Shown here: one piece after another, positions 1 to 12,165 of the stretch
How the letters are laid out: each line of letters opens with the position of its first letter
Numbering within the stretch: position 1 is the first letter of the stretch
Source of the DNA: Allium sativum
Taxonomy: Eukaryota > Streptophyta > Magnoliopsida > Asparagales > Amaryllidaceae
Assembly: GCA_030737875.1 (NCBI GenBank)
Contig: CM060912.1
Span: 121,844,993-121,908,992 of the forward strand
Length of the DNA stretch: 64,000 nt
Direction of reading: 5' to 3'
The notes under the pieces: generated by a model
Databases searched by the model: none
The model's input: the letters and a program-made list of their open reading frames with translations, nothing else
Told to the model about the DNA's origin: nothing
Made by a program: the position numbers and the translations under genes

Positions 1-727
1 AGGATGCCGCTTGGCTTGACTCGCCTTGATTTGCAGCAGGCTTGCGCTTATTCCCGGCTTGGCTTTTAGCACGATCCTGATCCAGGTGCCTTTGATCTAG
101 GTCTTCATAGTTACACGCCATCTCCACCAATTTATTAAACCCCAGCTTGATGTGGGCCATTGCCATATCCTGGTACTTTCGCTTCAGCCCGAGGATGAAC
201 CTCTTGTTCTTGGACTTTGTGATGGCGACGAGTTCGGGAGCATAGCGGGCTAATTGTGTAAATTTGTTCAGATAACCTTGCACTGAGAGATCCCCCTGCT
301 GGAGGTTGGCGAATTCGTTATGCATGCGCTCCAGGGCTTGTTCTGGGACATACTTCTCTTTGAATAATTCTTTGAATTCGTCCCAGGTTCTGCCAGCATT
401 TCTGTTCCTTGCGGTGAGAGCTTCCCACCATGGCTCGGCTTCTTCCTGCATAAGCCAGACACCCATAATAGCTTTATCTTGATCGCCCAGCCTTAGGCCT
501 CCAAGTATCTTCTTGAATGTTTTTAGCCATGCTAAGGCCTCAATTACAGTGCCCTTTCCAGAGAAGGTTTTGCCTCCTAGGTTCTTGTACCTTTTAGCCA
601 CGCGGTCTAGCTCGAATTGTTGAGCGGCCGTGGGTTGTATTAAAGGTCCATCTTCTGCTGGGACTTCACCACGTCCTCTGCCACGGCCAGCTCGGCCTCC
701 TCTACCAGCGGCTGCTCGGGTAGCCAT
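1..727 (-). CDS. Ty3/Gypsy Gag, 5' part (element E1), runs off the window edge
   Basis: An uninterrupted minus-strand frame starts at the ATG at 725-727 and stays open to the left edge (about 242 codons). The N-terminus is Arg/Gly-rich (ATRAAAGRGGRAGRGRGRGE). Next comes a typical retrotransposon Gag core with WDEFKELFKEKYVP, then RYAPELV and RFILGL. The tail is basic and Gln-rich, as expected before a CCHC zinc knuckle, which would lie outside the window. Gag would form the cytoplasmic virus-like particle that packages element RNA. The primer binding site and LTR lie immediately upstream, to the right, which fixes the orientation. No stop or frameshift is visible, so this is the best-preserved retroelement gene here and E1 could be autonomous. 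Lineage is probably Tekay/Del-like from general resemblance; that is inference. Confidence 0.88.
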   Translation of the reverse strand, partial: MATRAAAGRGGRAGRGRGRGEVPAEDGPLIQPTAAQQFELDRVAKRYKNLGGKTFSGKGTVIEALAWLKTFKKILGGLRLGDQDKAIMGVWLMQEEAEPWWEALTARNRNAGRTWDEFKELFKEKYVPEQALERMHNEFANLQQGDLSVQGYLNKFTQLARYAPELVAITKSKNKRFILGLKRKYQDMAMAHIKLGFNKLVEMACNYEDLDQRHLDQDRAKSQAGNKRKPAANQGESSQAAS

Positions 728-972
728 TGTTCAAGTTCTGTATAAGCAAGAAAAGAGTCAACCTACAGAAATGATAACTTTATTGTATGGTAAAGCAGAA
801 GAACTTAAGGAAAGACAACGATGGACTGATCAAATCGTTTTTGCTATTCTGCTTAGCTCATTCTAGGACATTACTAGTCCTATCTCTTATGAGCTACTCG
901 TCTTAGAATACTATTGATTCTATTCTGACGAAGTGTTTAATGTGTTAAATTCCGGAACTAAGGTTAATCAAA

Positions 973-984
973 GCTCTGATACCA
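973..984 (-). promoter_or_regulatory. Primer binding site of E1 (tRNA-iMet)
   Basis: On the minus strand this reads TGGTATCAGAGC, the standard plant retrotransposon site complementary to the 3' end of initiator methionine tRNA. It lies two bases inside the LTR edge and about 245 bases upstream of the gag ATG. That leader (728-972) holds nothing else I recognise. Confidence 0.9.
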
Positions 985-2968
985 GCTGTGATGTTCCCAA
1001 AACCCCATCTCCGGTGTTAAGGATAATCATTGGAATATAACACATTAATCGTCATTAGCAAAGTACAGATAATAGCATAAACAAGAAATAGAATAATTCA
1101 CACAAATATGACAGCGGAATCATATATATATATATATATCACCACATCAGAGAGCACAGTGCAGGATACTACTCAGTGCATAATAATACATAATCAGCCA
1201 ACATCGCCAATAGCGGAATCATAATACATAAGAGTACATAAACTAAACAAGAGTCTACATCGCTTGAGGCGGAATCATAATACATATACAATAATGGCGG
1301 AAAAGTCACAATCATCACAATGTAGTCAAGCCTCGCCATAAGCCAAAAGTGCATCTCTACTGCGGTGCCATGCCCAAAATATGTCAGCTACCTGTAACTA
1401 GGTTGCCCGTGTGAAAATAAGGGCACCCGAGTTTGCAAGGTGAAAAAAACTACGAGTCAGTCATGAGACTGGTATGAGAAACCTACTTAACTTATTAAAC
1501 AACAATAATAAGGCAAATCAAAGGACCACGCCACTTTCGTGGAACGGGATTACTCCAATGAGTGCTAGTGCATGAAATAAAGTACACGGTTAAATCATCG
1601 CAATGCTTTTTATCAAAATGAAGCCATTATAAGACTCAGGTCCCATCACACAATGCAACGCAAGCCGGAGGGTAGAGATTTTACCTTATAATGGCCAAAA
1701 ATGCTTCATACGTATAAAACGAAAGTGTTTAATATTATTACTAGTGCATATATATATTTCAAAAGCAATTTCAATCATAAATATCAATCATAGGCGGCAT
1801 AAATGACCCATACCACTATGTCGCCATACTAGTAATACAACCACATTCGCAATTTTGTATAGGAAATTGGATTCCATCATGAGTCGAGGCAAGGGGCAAG
1901 CTCCTCTCCATTCGAGACACTCTAGCAAATGTCCCAGGATCGCACACGACGATCCTTGGAATCGGCTGGGCTGGTCCTCTCTTACTTTTGAGGATTGGCA
2001 ATTGCTGAATACACGTTTCCCGGTCCTTAAAGACCTATAATCGAGGAGTCTTGCATTCCAACAACCACACAGGTGAAAATTATATATAAATGTCAGGGCT
2101 GGCAGGTCACTGACACCACCCTAGCTAGAAAGAAACGTGGTGCTCTCCCAGCGGTCCTTCTCCCATTTTTGACTCATACCGAGGTGTGAGGCTCGTGAAT
2201 CTACGCTATACACAAAGCTACGTCACACAGACCATGCTATGATCATCAACCACAAGACTTTGCTTTGCAACAGAAGCCTTAATCATATGCCACTTAGGCG
2301 TGCCACACAGGCAATCCACTCCATGCGACTGATTTCTATCTATATATAACCTCTGAGCTCGTACGTCTCAGAGAAAGGCGTTAAGCAAGAGAATAAATTC
2401 TCCGCCGCCAAACAGATATATATTTAATAGAGATCAATCCGCATAGAACAAAATCAAATGTCAGACACACAGTCCATTTACAAGTTCGTTCTGGGTTTGA
2501 ACGAAGCCGGAGGCACCAAATTCCTCGCTTATCCGCACAATCAACAATACGTCCGGACGGCTACTACATCAGCTCCTTCAAGGAAGCTACTCCAATCATG
2601 AACATTAGTAGCGCCCATCCATCCAATGTGAAGATCGTCGGTCTTCAACCATCTTCACTCTTTGACTTCTCACCGTCGATCGATTATTTGAAATGAGAAT
2701 AAACTCGGCCTTTTCAAATAATCCACGTATATTTAGATTTTCAAATCAATTCATCACATGGTTAAATCACTCAACATTCACATTTCAGTTCCTTATTATA
2801 GTTTTCATGTTAAATGCATTCAACCATCAAATCTCAAGCAAACCAAGCAAAATCGGTTTATTTCCATTCTATATCGCCAATAATATTTTTCAATGATATA
2901 TCGCCATTTTTATTTATTTAAAAACGGCCATATTCAATTAAACGACATTTCAGGTCGTGCCGAAGCAC

Positions 2969-3458
2969 TGGCGCTGTTTTTCACTAAATTTGTTTTACAC
3001 ATATCTGAAAATCAAACCGTTGGATCTTCACAAATTTTATATCATTAGAAAGATCATTTCAAAACGAATCCAACGGTTTCAGTTTTGGGAAAATCCGACG
3101 GTCGGATCTCCCACACTAGTCGTTTGAAATCACGGTTTCAAATTACGAACTGCAGCGTCGTTATTCGATTTAATTTAATTATATTTATATTTATATATAA
3201 ATATAATCGATTCTGGCGTTGTTTTTCTTCAGATTTGAATTAAACATTCCAGAAAATCCAACCGTCGGATCTTTACAAAGTTGGTGTCGTTGGAAAGATA
3301 TTTCCAAGGCGAGCCCAACGGTTGCGGTTTCGGGAAAATCCAATGGTCGGATCTCCCGCACTAGTCGTTTGAAATCACGGTTTCAAAACACGAACTGCAC
3401 GGCCACGATTCGTTTTAATTTTATTTTTATTTATATAAATATAGTTCATTCGAAAATT
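2969..3458. repeat. Two diverged 245-bp tandem copies within the E1 LTR
   Basis: Copies start at 2969 and 3214, each at TGGCG(C/T)TG. Both contain AAAATC(A/C)AACCGT(T/C)GGATCTT, a GGTCGGATCTCCC motif, and the ending CTAGTCGTTTGAAATCACGG. Substitutions are spread throughout, so the duplication is old relative to young LTR pairs. Confidence 0.8.
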
Positions 3459-4620
3459 CCTATATCGTTTTCACTTCAAATATTTCACCAACGCCTTTAA
3501 ATTTTGGAAAATTTTGCCATAACCTCCTTTGTACGGGAGGGGCTGGGAAAATTCCCAAATGGCCACACGGGCGTCTCATCTCAAAAAGAAAAAGAAAAAG
3601 GCAAGCGGCTAGCCAATAGGCTCATAAAATCATCACCCAAGCAAAACAGTAAACATGTACCTATTTGTCGAGCACATAATTTTATTCCTCTTCTCTAGCC
3701 TCTTTGCTAAAACATGTTCAATAAATATGCATGTACATATATGCAATTTTCATCACTTATCATTTTTTATACAATTTCATTTTCGATTCACTTTGGTTTA
3801 AAGTCACCATTCATTCTAATGTTGCATACATAAGCAAAAATCACATAATTAGCTAATTACTGAATATTTCAACTCATGCATATTTATTTGAACAAGTGGT
3901 TATTTTTAACACTTCACATTTCAATAAAAATGATATTTTTGGCGAACTAAAATATATTTCAACACATGACTATTTTATTTAGTTCCTTTACATTATAAAT
4001 ATAATATTCACTTCACAAATATTTATTTCAACACTAGTATATCTTTAGCAAATCACACATATGATAAAAATGGTATTTTCATCATCTAATATATTTATTC
4101 AACACATGAATGTTTTTAACACTTCATAGTTTCAATAAAAATGTAATTTTTATTGTTTAACCTTTTATTCAACACATGAATTTCATTTTCACATATCACT
4201 TCTCAACACATGAGCATTTCCACACATGGATATAGTTCAACACATGGTTTTAGTTTCAACACATGAAGATAATTTCAACATATGAAAATAATTCTAACAC
4301 ATAGATATTATTCAAAATTTCGGCAGCATAACGGCAGGGTAGTTAAAACCGGCACTGTCCATAGTAGCGCTCCTCGCTCTACCTTAAAACCTCGTGGTTT
4401 TTGACAAATGGGATTCATGCATCTAATTCGCACGCAGGCGGCATGTTTTATTTTCATTTCCACACTTATTTCCAATATGTTTCAATCACCAATGGGTATT
4501 TTTCAACCACAACCAAACAATATCAACCACAAACATTTATTCAACCATTTGAATTTTTCACCCTACCTTTCACTCCAATTCACAACAATAAATATCGTCC
4601 ATGGTTTGTGGACGAGGGGA

Positions 4621-4623
<3 letters not shown>

Positions 4624-4656
<33 letters not shown>
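4624..4656. repeat. (TA)n microsatellite
   Basis: About 16 TA units. Similar runs occur in nearly every long LTR of this window, for example near 1122, 15580, 15750, 21170, 22182, 33090, 39265, 48613, 49747 and 56192. Confidence 0.95.
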
Positions 4657-4660
<4 letters not shown>

Positions 4661-6205
4661 ACCATTCAAACACACATATCATTTCAAAAATGCATGTATA
4701 ATTCATACTTCGCTCATACAACTTATACTACGCATGTATATGTGGTATACAACACGTATATAATTTATATTTCACTTATATAATTTATACATGACATTTT
4801 CTATTCAATTTCATTTAATTTAGATTTCTCACCTTGGTTTTCGGAGTGCTAAAAATCGTAGATGGCTCAGAAAAATCCGCGGTCCCTTCTATGTGGTAGA
4901 GAGCCTCCTTGCGGTCACAATGTTTCATGTTTTATCGAATTTCGTCAACACACCATAAAGATATGATTTTTCAAAGTTCAAACATCATAAAGGACTCACC
5001 TTTCACGATGGTTTAAAACTAGGTTTTCAGTTTTCGCGAAAACTGAGGCACGATACGATGATCAGAGGGTACAGCGTGGAAGAGGGAGGAGAGGGGAGTC
5101 GATCGGTGGTGGTCTTGGCCGGAGCAAACGCCTGTAGCGGCGGAGGCGGCGCTGCGAAGGTCGGAACTTCCTGGGGCTCGTGCTCGACGATGCGGAGGAG
5201 GGAGAAGACGAGGGTGGGTCGGATTTGAAGAGGGGAGGCGGCGACGTCGATTGCAGGGGGTGGCGGTGGCTGCAGTTCGCCATGGCGGCGGCGATTTGCC
5301 TGGGAAGTGGCAAAGTCGACAGTCGTCGAGAACGATTAAGGAAAAGGGTTTTCTGTTTTTTTTATATTTTTAAAATAATGAAAGGAAAATTTTGATTGGC
5401 CAAGGGCTTTATTAAAATTTTAAATAATGTTTCTCCACACGGACACCAATTCAAACCCAATGACTGTCGTCCCTAGCTAAATATCCCCATCCCGGACACA
5501 ATGGAATATGTTTCGTTGGCCGATTCGACTGTTACAGTCAGTTATTCTTCAAATTAAAGTATAAAACATTTAATTTTAACTTTGAACGTACATTTCAATT
5601 TGCCAGGGCCACAAACTGATTCGAAAAATTCCAGAAAAATAATTTTTGCTATGTTTTGACGCTACGGTCCCAACAAAACTAGTTTCGTCCAATTCTGAGA
5701 TTGTTTGAAAAATGGCCATTTTATGGTCGATCCAATTTAACAGAAATTGACCAAACACATTTTCCTTTGCCACGCTCACATACTAGCTTCAAAAATTATG
5801 AAATTTGAAACCTAGCAATAGTTTGACATCCCGGACCCAACAAAAGGGGTTTCGTCGAATTCTGAGTTCGTTTGCAAAATGTCTACTTTCAAGGGCTATA
5901 TATTCTATATAGCGACCTTTCTGAAAATTCATTTGGCCATAACTTTTGATTCCCGCTATGAAACTTCGATTCTTCAGATTTGTTAGAAAGAAATTCATAA
6001 ACAGATTTAAATAATTTTGGTTTCACTGAAATCCATTATATTTTCCACCCGGCACAGTCAGTCAAAGTTTGAATTCAAATTTTCAAACTGCCACACTATT
6101 TCTAATTCATTATTTTATTGAAATATTCTATTTCAATTGTTCAAATTGCATTGAAATAACCAATTTAAATTTTTTAAATTGGCTCGTATTTTCCGGGTTG
6201 TTATA

Positions 6206-7829
6206 GATTGCTACTACTTTAATGAATCCCTAGCTCTAATAAATAAATCTACAAAGATGAAACACTCAGGCTGACCCAAGCATTATGCGAAAACAAAACA
6301 CTTGAGTCAGGATAAATATTCTTATATAAGTAAATTAACATGATTGAAATGTATAATGAAATGCAAATAACTTAAAAAAATTGGGATTCCATCCTTTGAG
6401 GATTATGGAAATGGATACATATAATGTGATATGGTATTATAATAGTGTCTACGACGAATTTACAATTGAAAATAGCAGAAATGGGATTGCCATATTACAC
6501 ATACATCGTTTAAAAGCATTGTAGTCTATTCAAATGTGTAAACCTACCGAACACAGGTTACATTAGAGGACAGTCCACAAAAAACAACACAAATCAAAAT
6601 CATATGGGGCTCCATCGGGATAATATGATAAGACACGCGAGACAATACCCAAGGTATGATTTTACCAACTGCACTTTCAGATCGATGGTAATGCACAACT
6701 ACCGTTCATCTTAAACAACACTCCCATAATCAAAGGTGTACCCAAATCAATCACAAAGCGATGGAGATGGTAACTAAGAAGTGTGCCCACTCGGAGGATC
6801 AACCTCACTTAACCAAGGTATAGCCCCTGTTTTAGTAATTTTAATTATGACCTGTAGGTTAAAGCGGTCCATCATCGCTCTCTTACTTCATTCCATTAGT
6901 GTTCGCCAAACCATCCCACTTCGTTTTGGATTCTCCACCATGTGCACAGTTGTAATGACTTGATAATTTCGACGTTTAAAACAATAAATTAGTTAAAATC
7001 AAGCATTTTATATTAACGTTATAATTAATTTAAATCTAACTTGTTTTGAATATTTGAACTTGACTACATAATATAAACTTGGAATATTCGAGTTTGATTT
7101 GAAAATAAGAATTTAAGACAATAAGTTACATTTAGAATCTATTTGTTAAAACCAAAAGGAAAAATATATTATCAATGAAATGTTAATATTAAAAATTGAG
7201 TAGGTTTCATAAAAGCAATCTAAATAAATTTATAAAAAGAGCAACATTTTTTATTTTTCGAAAATCTAACATTTTTGCTTTGTATTCGTGATTTGTTTCA
7301 AATAGCAAACAAATGGTGTTTATCTGTACATCTGGTTCTGTATCTCATTCGTATCTCGCTCGCATGAGGTTGTACAAAAAAATTCATATTCTAAAATATA
7401 AAAAGAGAAAAAAGAAAATTTCAATTAACAAATCTATGTGTTGATACTTGCTAAATCAAAATTAACATCCTTGTTATCTGTACATCTGGTTCTATATCTC
7501 ATTCGCATCTCGCTTGTATGAGGTTGTACAAAAAAATTCATATTCTAAAATATAAAAAGAGAAAAAAGAAAAATTCAATTAACAAATCTATGTGTTGATA
7601 CTTGCTAAATCAAAATTAACATCCTTGGACACTTGTAGACTTTTCCTATTTGTGAAAACACTTGTTCGATTCTTTCTAAAAGCTGCTCCACGTTCTCTTC
7701 TAACCCCTTCGCATTCTTTTCTTTTTCATTTTGTGCTTCTTCTTCTTAACACATCATACAACTCTCAAAAGAAAAAAAGAAAAAATCGCCCACCCTATAA
7801 CCACCTGATATCACTCTTTTCCCAAATCC
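6206..7829. other. Non-coding stretch with a decayed LTR fragment
   Basis: No convincing gene. Parts of 6280-6960 resemble the long LTRs elsewhere: TGACCCAAGCATTATGCG matches an LTR motif near 16127, and TATTATAATAGTGTCTA matches one near 16335. This is probably an old, truncated LTR. The right part (7630-7800) is pyrimidine-rich. Confidence 0.4.
7320..7627. repeat. 154-bp tandem duplication
   Basis: Two head-to-tail copies begin at 7320 and 7474 with TTATCTGTACATCTGGTTCT. They differ at only a few positions, so the duplication is fairly recent although the surrounding DNA is decayed. Confidence 0.9.
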
Positions 7830-7834
7830 TTATC

Positions 7835-8862
7835 TGTAACAACCTTAGAATGATATGTTGGGTAAAAGATCAAAAGAGAAGCAAGCTACCTGCTACAGAA
7901 GGAATTTCTAGAACTATCTCGTTAGATTTGATCAGAGAATCATCAGAAGGGTTTCTAGAAGGTGTCAGGCAGAGGGAGGAAAGTTCACTTGTGCCAGGGT
8001 AGAAGGGCCGCGGGATTGCATGTGTAAGTGTACATGTGTGAACTTTTCTGTATTGTGTGCATGCATTCTTTTGTAATAAAGCACTAATCAGCCGAACCAA
8101 TTGGTTAGGTTTGGTTAGCCATGTATGAGTATCCAGTTGTGTTAGCACTAGTATAAATAGGGTCATCGTCTTTGTAAAAGTGTGGAGAATTCAATTGATA
8201 CTTCTGTTTTTTTCCTTCTGCAATTCAGTTAAGTACTTTCTTTGTAATGGCGATTAGGTATTAGTTAGTTTTACTTTTAAGTATCTACTTTCGTGCAATT
8301 TTAATTTTCTGTACTTTCAATTATGTTTTTCTTTGTGTTTGCACTTTAATTTCGGGTATTCAGCGTAATTTCCTTTTTCTTCAATTCATTTTTTGCTCAA
8401 TCTTTCATATACTGCTGATAACCTAGTTCTTTTTCAATTACACAAAAATTTAGGTTTAATTATTGTTCTTTGATTCATATTAACTTGTTAATGGTTAGTT
8501 TTTCTTATTGATTGTAACTTGTATCAATGAGATCTATGATCTGCATCTTAATTTGAATCTTTTTCCTTGATTTGCTGCATTGTTCTTGATTATCCATCAA
8601 GAATAATTTCCCCAAATACTTGTGATAATCTTCCAAAAATCCTAATAAGCCTTTCGATCATCTGATAATACTTATTTCACCTATATTCGATCAATTGTGA
8701 TCCCTGAAAGTGATCCACATCATCATCTTCCCTAATCAAATAAACCTACCCTTCCATTATTCTTCAAGTGCATATCATCAAACGTTCGACGAAAATCGTA
8801 AAACCCTCACAAACCCTAACAAAAATCCATGACTAAATCTACAATCCAAGCAGGGCCTTCCA
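7835..8862 (+). repeat. 5' LTR of E2
   Basis: It pairs with 22660-23693 over its whole length with scattered substitutions. A TATA box near position 317 of the LTR and an AATAAA at about 8075 are visible. The last 34 bases contain the ATG that seems to open gag. Confidence 0.93.
8152..8159 (+). promoter_or_regulatory. TATA box of the E2 5' LTR
   Basis: TATAAATA in the context CTAGTATAAATAGGG, conserved in the 3' LTR at 22981. Transcription would start about 30 bases downstream. Confidence 0.7.
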
Positions 8863-10075
8863 ATTTTGTATCAGAGCGCGCGTCGGAGGGAGATTCTAAT
8901 CTACTCCATGATCGAGATAAAAACCCTAATTCTCCAATAACTAGTGAGGTAGATAATTTTTGGCAAATATAAGCCTGTGATAATCGAAGGCAGAAGGAAT
9001 TCAATCAAGAAACTAGTCTTGGAATCAGAAACATTACCACCAAACTTGATGGAATTCAAAGTCTACTTACCAATTTAGTCAATGAATTTCAACAATTTAG
9101 GAATCAGACCCCGGTGATCTTCCCACCAACTCCAACTCCTCCTCCTCAAGCACCACTTTCTATACCCCCTGTACAACCTCCTCCTATTCGACCAAGAATA
9201 CCGGTTAACCCTCCTCGAAATTACCCTAACCTCCCACCTTATCATCCTGACTCAGTACATGCTCCTAGACCCTTGTTCCAACTATTATTATTACCCTCCA
9301 CCCCAACTTCTTAAAATATCCTAGGAATGGTCCCTTTACCACACTCAAATAAGAATTTCCCATATTCGACAATGAAGAGAGAGTAACAGATTGCATTAAG
9401 CAAGTTGAGCAATATTTCAGGTTCCATCAAACAGATGAGAGATACTGAGTAGATATACCCTCTTTTTATTTGAGGAAAGAACCTTTCCAATAATATGACT
9501 GGTATGTGAACATTGTACCTAATGCTAGTGCATGGGAATCCTTTAAAGAAGAGATTATGGTTAGGTTTAATCCTGAGAAAATGGAGAAACCGTTTGAGGC
9601 TTTAGCAGGGATGAAGCAAACCACCACCGTATTAGCCTATCTGAACATGTTTTAGCAGTTGCAAGCTACCATTGAAGCTCTACCTCCACAGTTTGTGTTA
9701 GATAGATTTGTAGGAAGGTTGAATGATGAACTTAAAGTATGATGTATTAACTTCCATACCAAATAACTTCAAAGAAGCTAACTCCTTATTCAAAATTTAT
9801 GAAAGCAAGCCGAATCTCAGAAAGAAATCTTATAAAAACCTTAATTCCAATTTACCAACCAAAAACCCTAATCATCCCTCCTCAACTACTGCAAATCCCA
9901 AGACTGCTCCCACCACTAACTAAACCACAAATCCAAATTCACACCTAGAAGCTTTGGCAAAAAATAAGGGATTAACCCCTTCTGAATTGATTGAAATGAG
10001 GAGACAAAATTTGTGCTATGGATGTAAGGGGAAACGGCACAAAAATCATAAATGCAAGACACCAATGTATATTAT
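8829..10075 (+). pseudogene. E2 gag, with CCHC zinc knuckle, broken
   Basis: The frame opens at an ATG at 8829, inside the 5' LTR, and reads through the LTR edge and primer site. One in-frame stop lies near 8969, then the frame continues through a coiled N-terminal region and a Pro-rich linker (about 9114-9270). A frameshift near 9275 moves to the frame carrying the Gag core: DCIKQVEQYFRFHQTDERY, ASAWESFKEEIMVRFNPEKM, FVGRLNDELKYDVL. A zinc knuckle CYGCKGKRHKNHKC (CX2CX4HX4C) lies at 10014-10055. Gag would package the element RNA. It is non-functional here because of several stops. Confidence 0.88.
8866..8877 (+). promoter_or_regulatory. Primer binding site of E2 (tRNA-iMet, one mismatch)
   Basis: TTGTATCAGAGC, one mismatch from TGGTATCAGAGC, three bases after the LTR end at 8862. 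It lies inside the apparent gag frame and encodes VSER with its neighbours. Confidence 0.8.
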
Positions 10076-10189
10076 TGAGGAAATGATGACCTTGGACTTA
10101 GGAGAAAATGGGTATGAGGATGACTTCACAGACCATGATGATGAGGAGAGTAAAATGATAGAAACTACTCCCTCCATTACCTCGCAGGC

Positions 10190-10560
10190 AATGTGTGGAA
10201 TACCAACCTTGTCCACCATTAAAGTCAAGGGATGTATACAAGGCAAACCATTTCAAAAATTCATAGACTCGGGATCTACCCATAGCTTTATAAATGATGA
10301 TTTAGCCAGAAAACTTGGCTTGAAAATTGATGAGTCTAAAGTGTTTGAAGTATAAGTTGCCAATGGTGAAAGACTCACTGGGTCTGGAATGTGTAATGAT
10401 GTAGTATTGAAGTGTCAAGGTTGAACTATGCCAGTGGATTTGTTGTTATTCCCACTGGAAGGCTGTTAAGTTGTACTTGGAGCTCAATGGATGAAGAAAA
10501 TGGGAGAAGTGGTGCTATAAGTGAAAGTTACTTACAACAATAAGCCCTATATTTGGCAAG
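10190..10560 (+). pseudogene. E2 aspartic protease, broken
   Basis: The active-site motif KFIDSGSTHSFIND lies at about 10254-10295 (catalytic Asp at 10266-10268); the family form is DSGATHSF. It is followed by the usual LGL segment, then stops near 10353, 10422 and 10466 in an otherwise related frame containing VVLGAQWM. This domain would cleave the Gag-Pol polyprotein. It directly follows the zinc knuckle, as in Ty3/Gypsy elements. Confidence 0.85.
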
Positions 10561-10580
10561 GCCTTAAATAGGAAGAACTA

Positions 10581-12092
10581 ATGGTGGTCAGTAAGAAGAA
10601 ATTAAGCAAAGAATGCACACAAGGTCAATTAGCAATGAAGCGTTGCTGTCAGGTGAAATCAAATCCTAGCCAAAACCCTGTACTTCCCTCTGAAATAACC
10701 TCCTTACTCAACAAATACCCCAAAGTAACCAGTACCCAATTAAGCTTACCACTTGTTTGTGCCCATGATCACAAAATTCCTCTTTAATATAATTCCAAAC
10801 CTGTTTGTTTGAAACCCTACTGCCACTTTTACCATATTAAAAATGAAATTGAAGTCATAATCAAGGAAATATTGAATGATGGGATTATCAGGCCAAGTAA
10901 TAGTTCTTATTCCTCACCAGTGCTGATGGTAAGAAAAAGAGATGGCACTTGGAGATTCTACACGGATTATAGGAGCCTTGATGCACAAACTATCAAAGGC
11001 AAGTTTCTCATTCCCTTAATCAAAGATCTATTTAATGAATTGCATAAATCCCAATATTTTTCCGAACTTGACCTCGGATCCAGATATCATCAAATAAGAA
11101 TGGTAGAAATAAATATTCATAAGATAGCCTTTAAAAACCATGAAGGCCACTATGAATTACTGGTGATGCTCTTTGGATTGGTGAATGCTCCTTCCACTTT
11201 CCAAGCTCTCATAAATGATGTTTTCTTACCTTTCTTACGTCAGTTTGTGTTAGTATTATTTGATGACATCTTAGTTTGTAGTCCTTCGTTAACCGACCAC
11301 TTAAAACATCTTGAAAGTACTTTTAAAATTATAGAAAATAATGACTTAAAAATTAAACTATCAAAATGCCAATTTGCTATGAAAGAAACCCAGTACTTGG
11401 GGCATGTTGTTTCTAATGCAGGAATTGTAGTGGATGCTAGCAAGGTGGAAGCCGTGAATAGATGGTCACTACCTAAGGACTTAAAGGCTTTAAGAGGTTT
11501 TTTAGGACTAACTGGATAATACCGTAGATTCATCAAGAACTATGGAGTGATAGCTAATCCTCTTACCTCCACGTTGAAGAAGAATGCCATTGTGTGGAGG
11601 GAGGAAGCTAAAGATGCTTTTGTGCAGTTAAAGAACTACCTTATTAACCCACCTACCTTGGCGATGCCTAACTTCGAATTTCCTTTCAACATTGAATGTG
11701 ATGCATCAGGACATGGAGTGGGCGTTGTTTTGACACAAGCAGGGAAACCTATAGCATTTTTGAGTAAGGCACTGTGTGGCAGGAACTTGAATTTATAAAC
11801 TTATGAGAAGGATATATTGAAATTGATCATTGCAACCAAGAGGTGGGAACAATATTTGTTAGGGAGACAGTTCATCAAAAAGACTGACCATCAAAGCCTG
11901 AAGTACCTTTTGACCCAGAAATTAACAACTGGTTTGCAACATAAGTGGTTGATGAAACTGCATAGGTTCGACTATAAGGTTGAGTATACTAAAGGAAAAG
12001 AAAACATTATGGCAGATAGCTTGTCTAAAAGGGATGAGGTTGATATGGGAATAAATGAAAGCTATGTTATTTCCGTAGTACAAACCCTATAA
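10581..12092 (+). pseudogene. E2 reverse transcriptase and RNase H, broken
   Basis: Reverse transcriptase occupies about 10809-11519. It has the fingers motif SSPVLMVRKRDGTWRF, then SELDLGSRYHQIRM, FGLVNAPSTFQ and the catalytic VLFDDIL, where Phe replaces the usual Tyr or Phe of this position in Ty3/Gypsy. The thumb carries YLGHVVS. A stop at about 11517 precedes the connection domain (RRFIKNYGVIANPL). RNase H follows with IECDASGHGVGVVL and the DHQSLKYLL and ENIMADSLSK motifs, with another stop near 11796. Together these domains would copy element RNA into DNA. Order and spacing are normal; three or more stops disable it. Confidence 0.92.
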
Positions 12093-12165
12093 ATGCAAGA
12101 CTTAAAGAAACAAATAAAATCTTGAGTAGTACCAGAAGAAAACTAAGAAAGTTCCAGGGCAGCCA

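Larger units (their letters stand above)
987..6205 (-). repeat. Putative 5' LTR of E1 (about 5.2 kb)
   Basis: The left edge is well defined: on the minus strand the LTR ends in ...ACATCACA, two bases from the primer binding site. The right edge is inferred from TATAACAACCCGG at 6205 (minus), close to the TGTAACRACCC start shared by other LTRs in this window. The other copy and its target-site duplication lie outside the window, so neither edge can be checked by pairing. The region resembles the LARD-A LTR in its order of landmarks: a GCGGAAT-rich edge, an ACGCC...CGGAACGGG motif near 1530, and a CCGCC.CCAAAC motif near 2400. It contains a 245-bp tandem repeat and several AT microsatellites. 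A stretch near 3480-3660 resembles the internal region of LARD-A, so this may be composite rather than a single LTR. The short ORFs look spurious. Confidence 0.55.

Noticed and set aside
268..462. Minus-strand ORF inside the E1 gag region
   Set aside because: It is a shadow in another frame of the real gag frame, which spans 1-727 without stops.
5062..5395. GC-richer block with overlapping ORFs on both strands
   Set aside because: It sits in the E1 LTR where other LTRs also have a leader-like block; the ORFs are Ser/Pro/Arg-rich with no domain.
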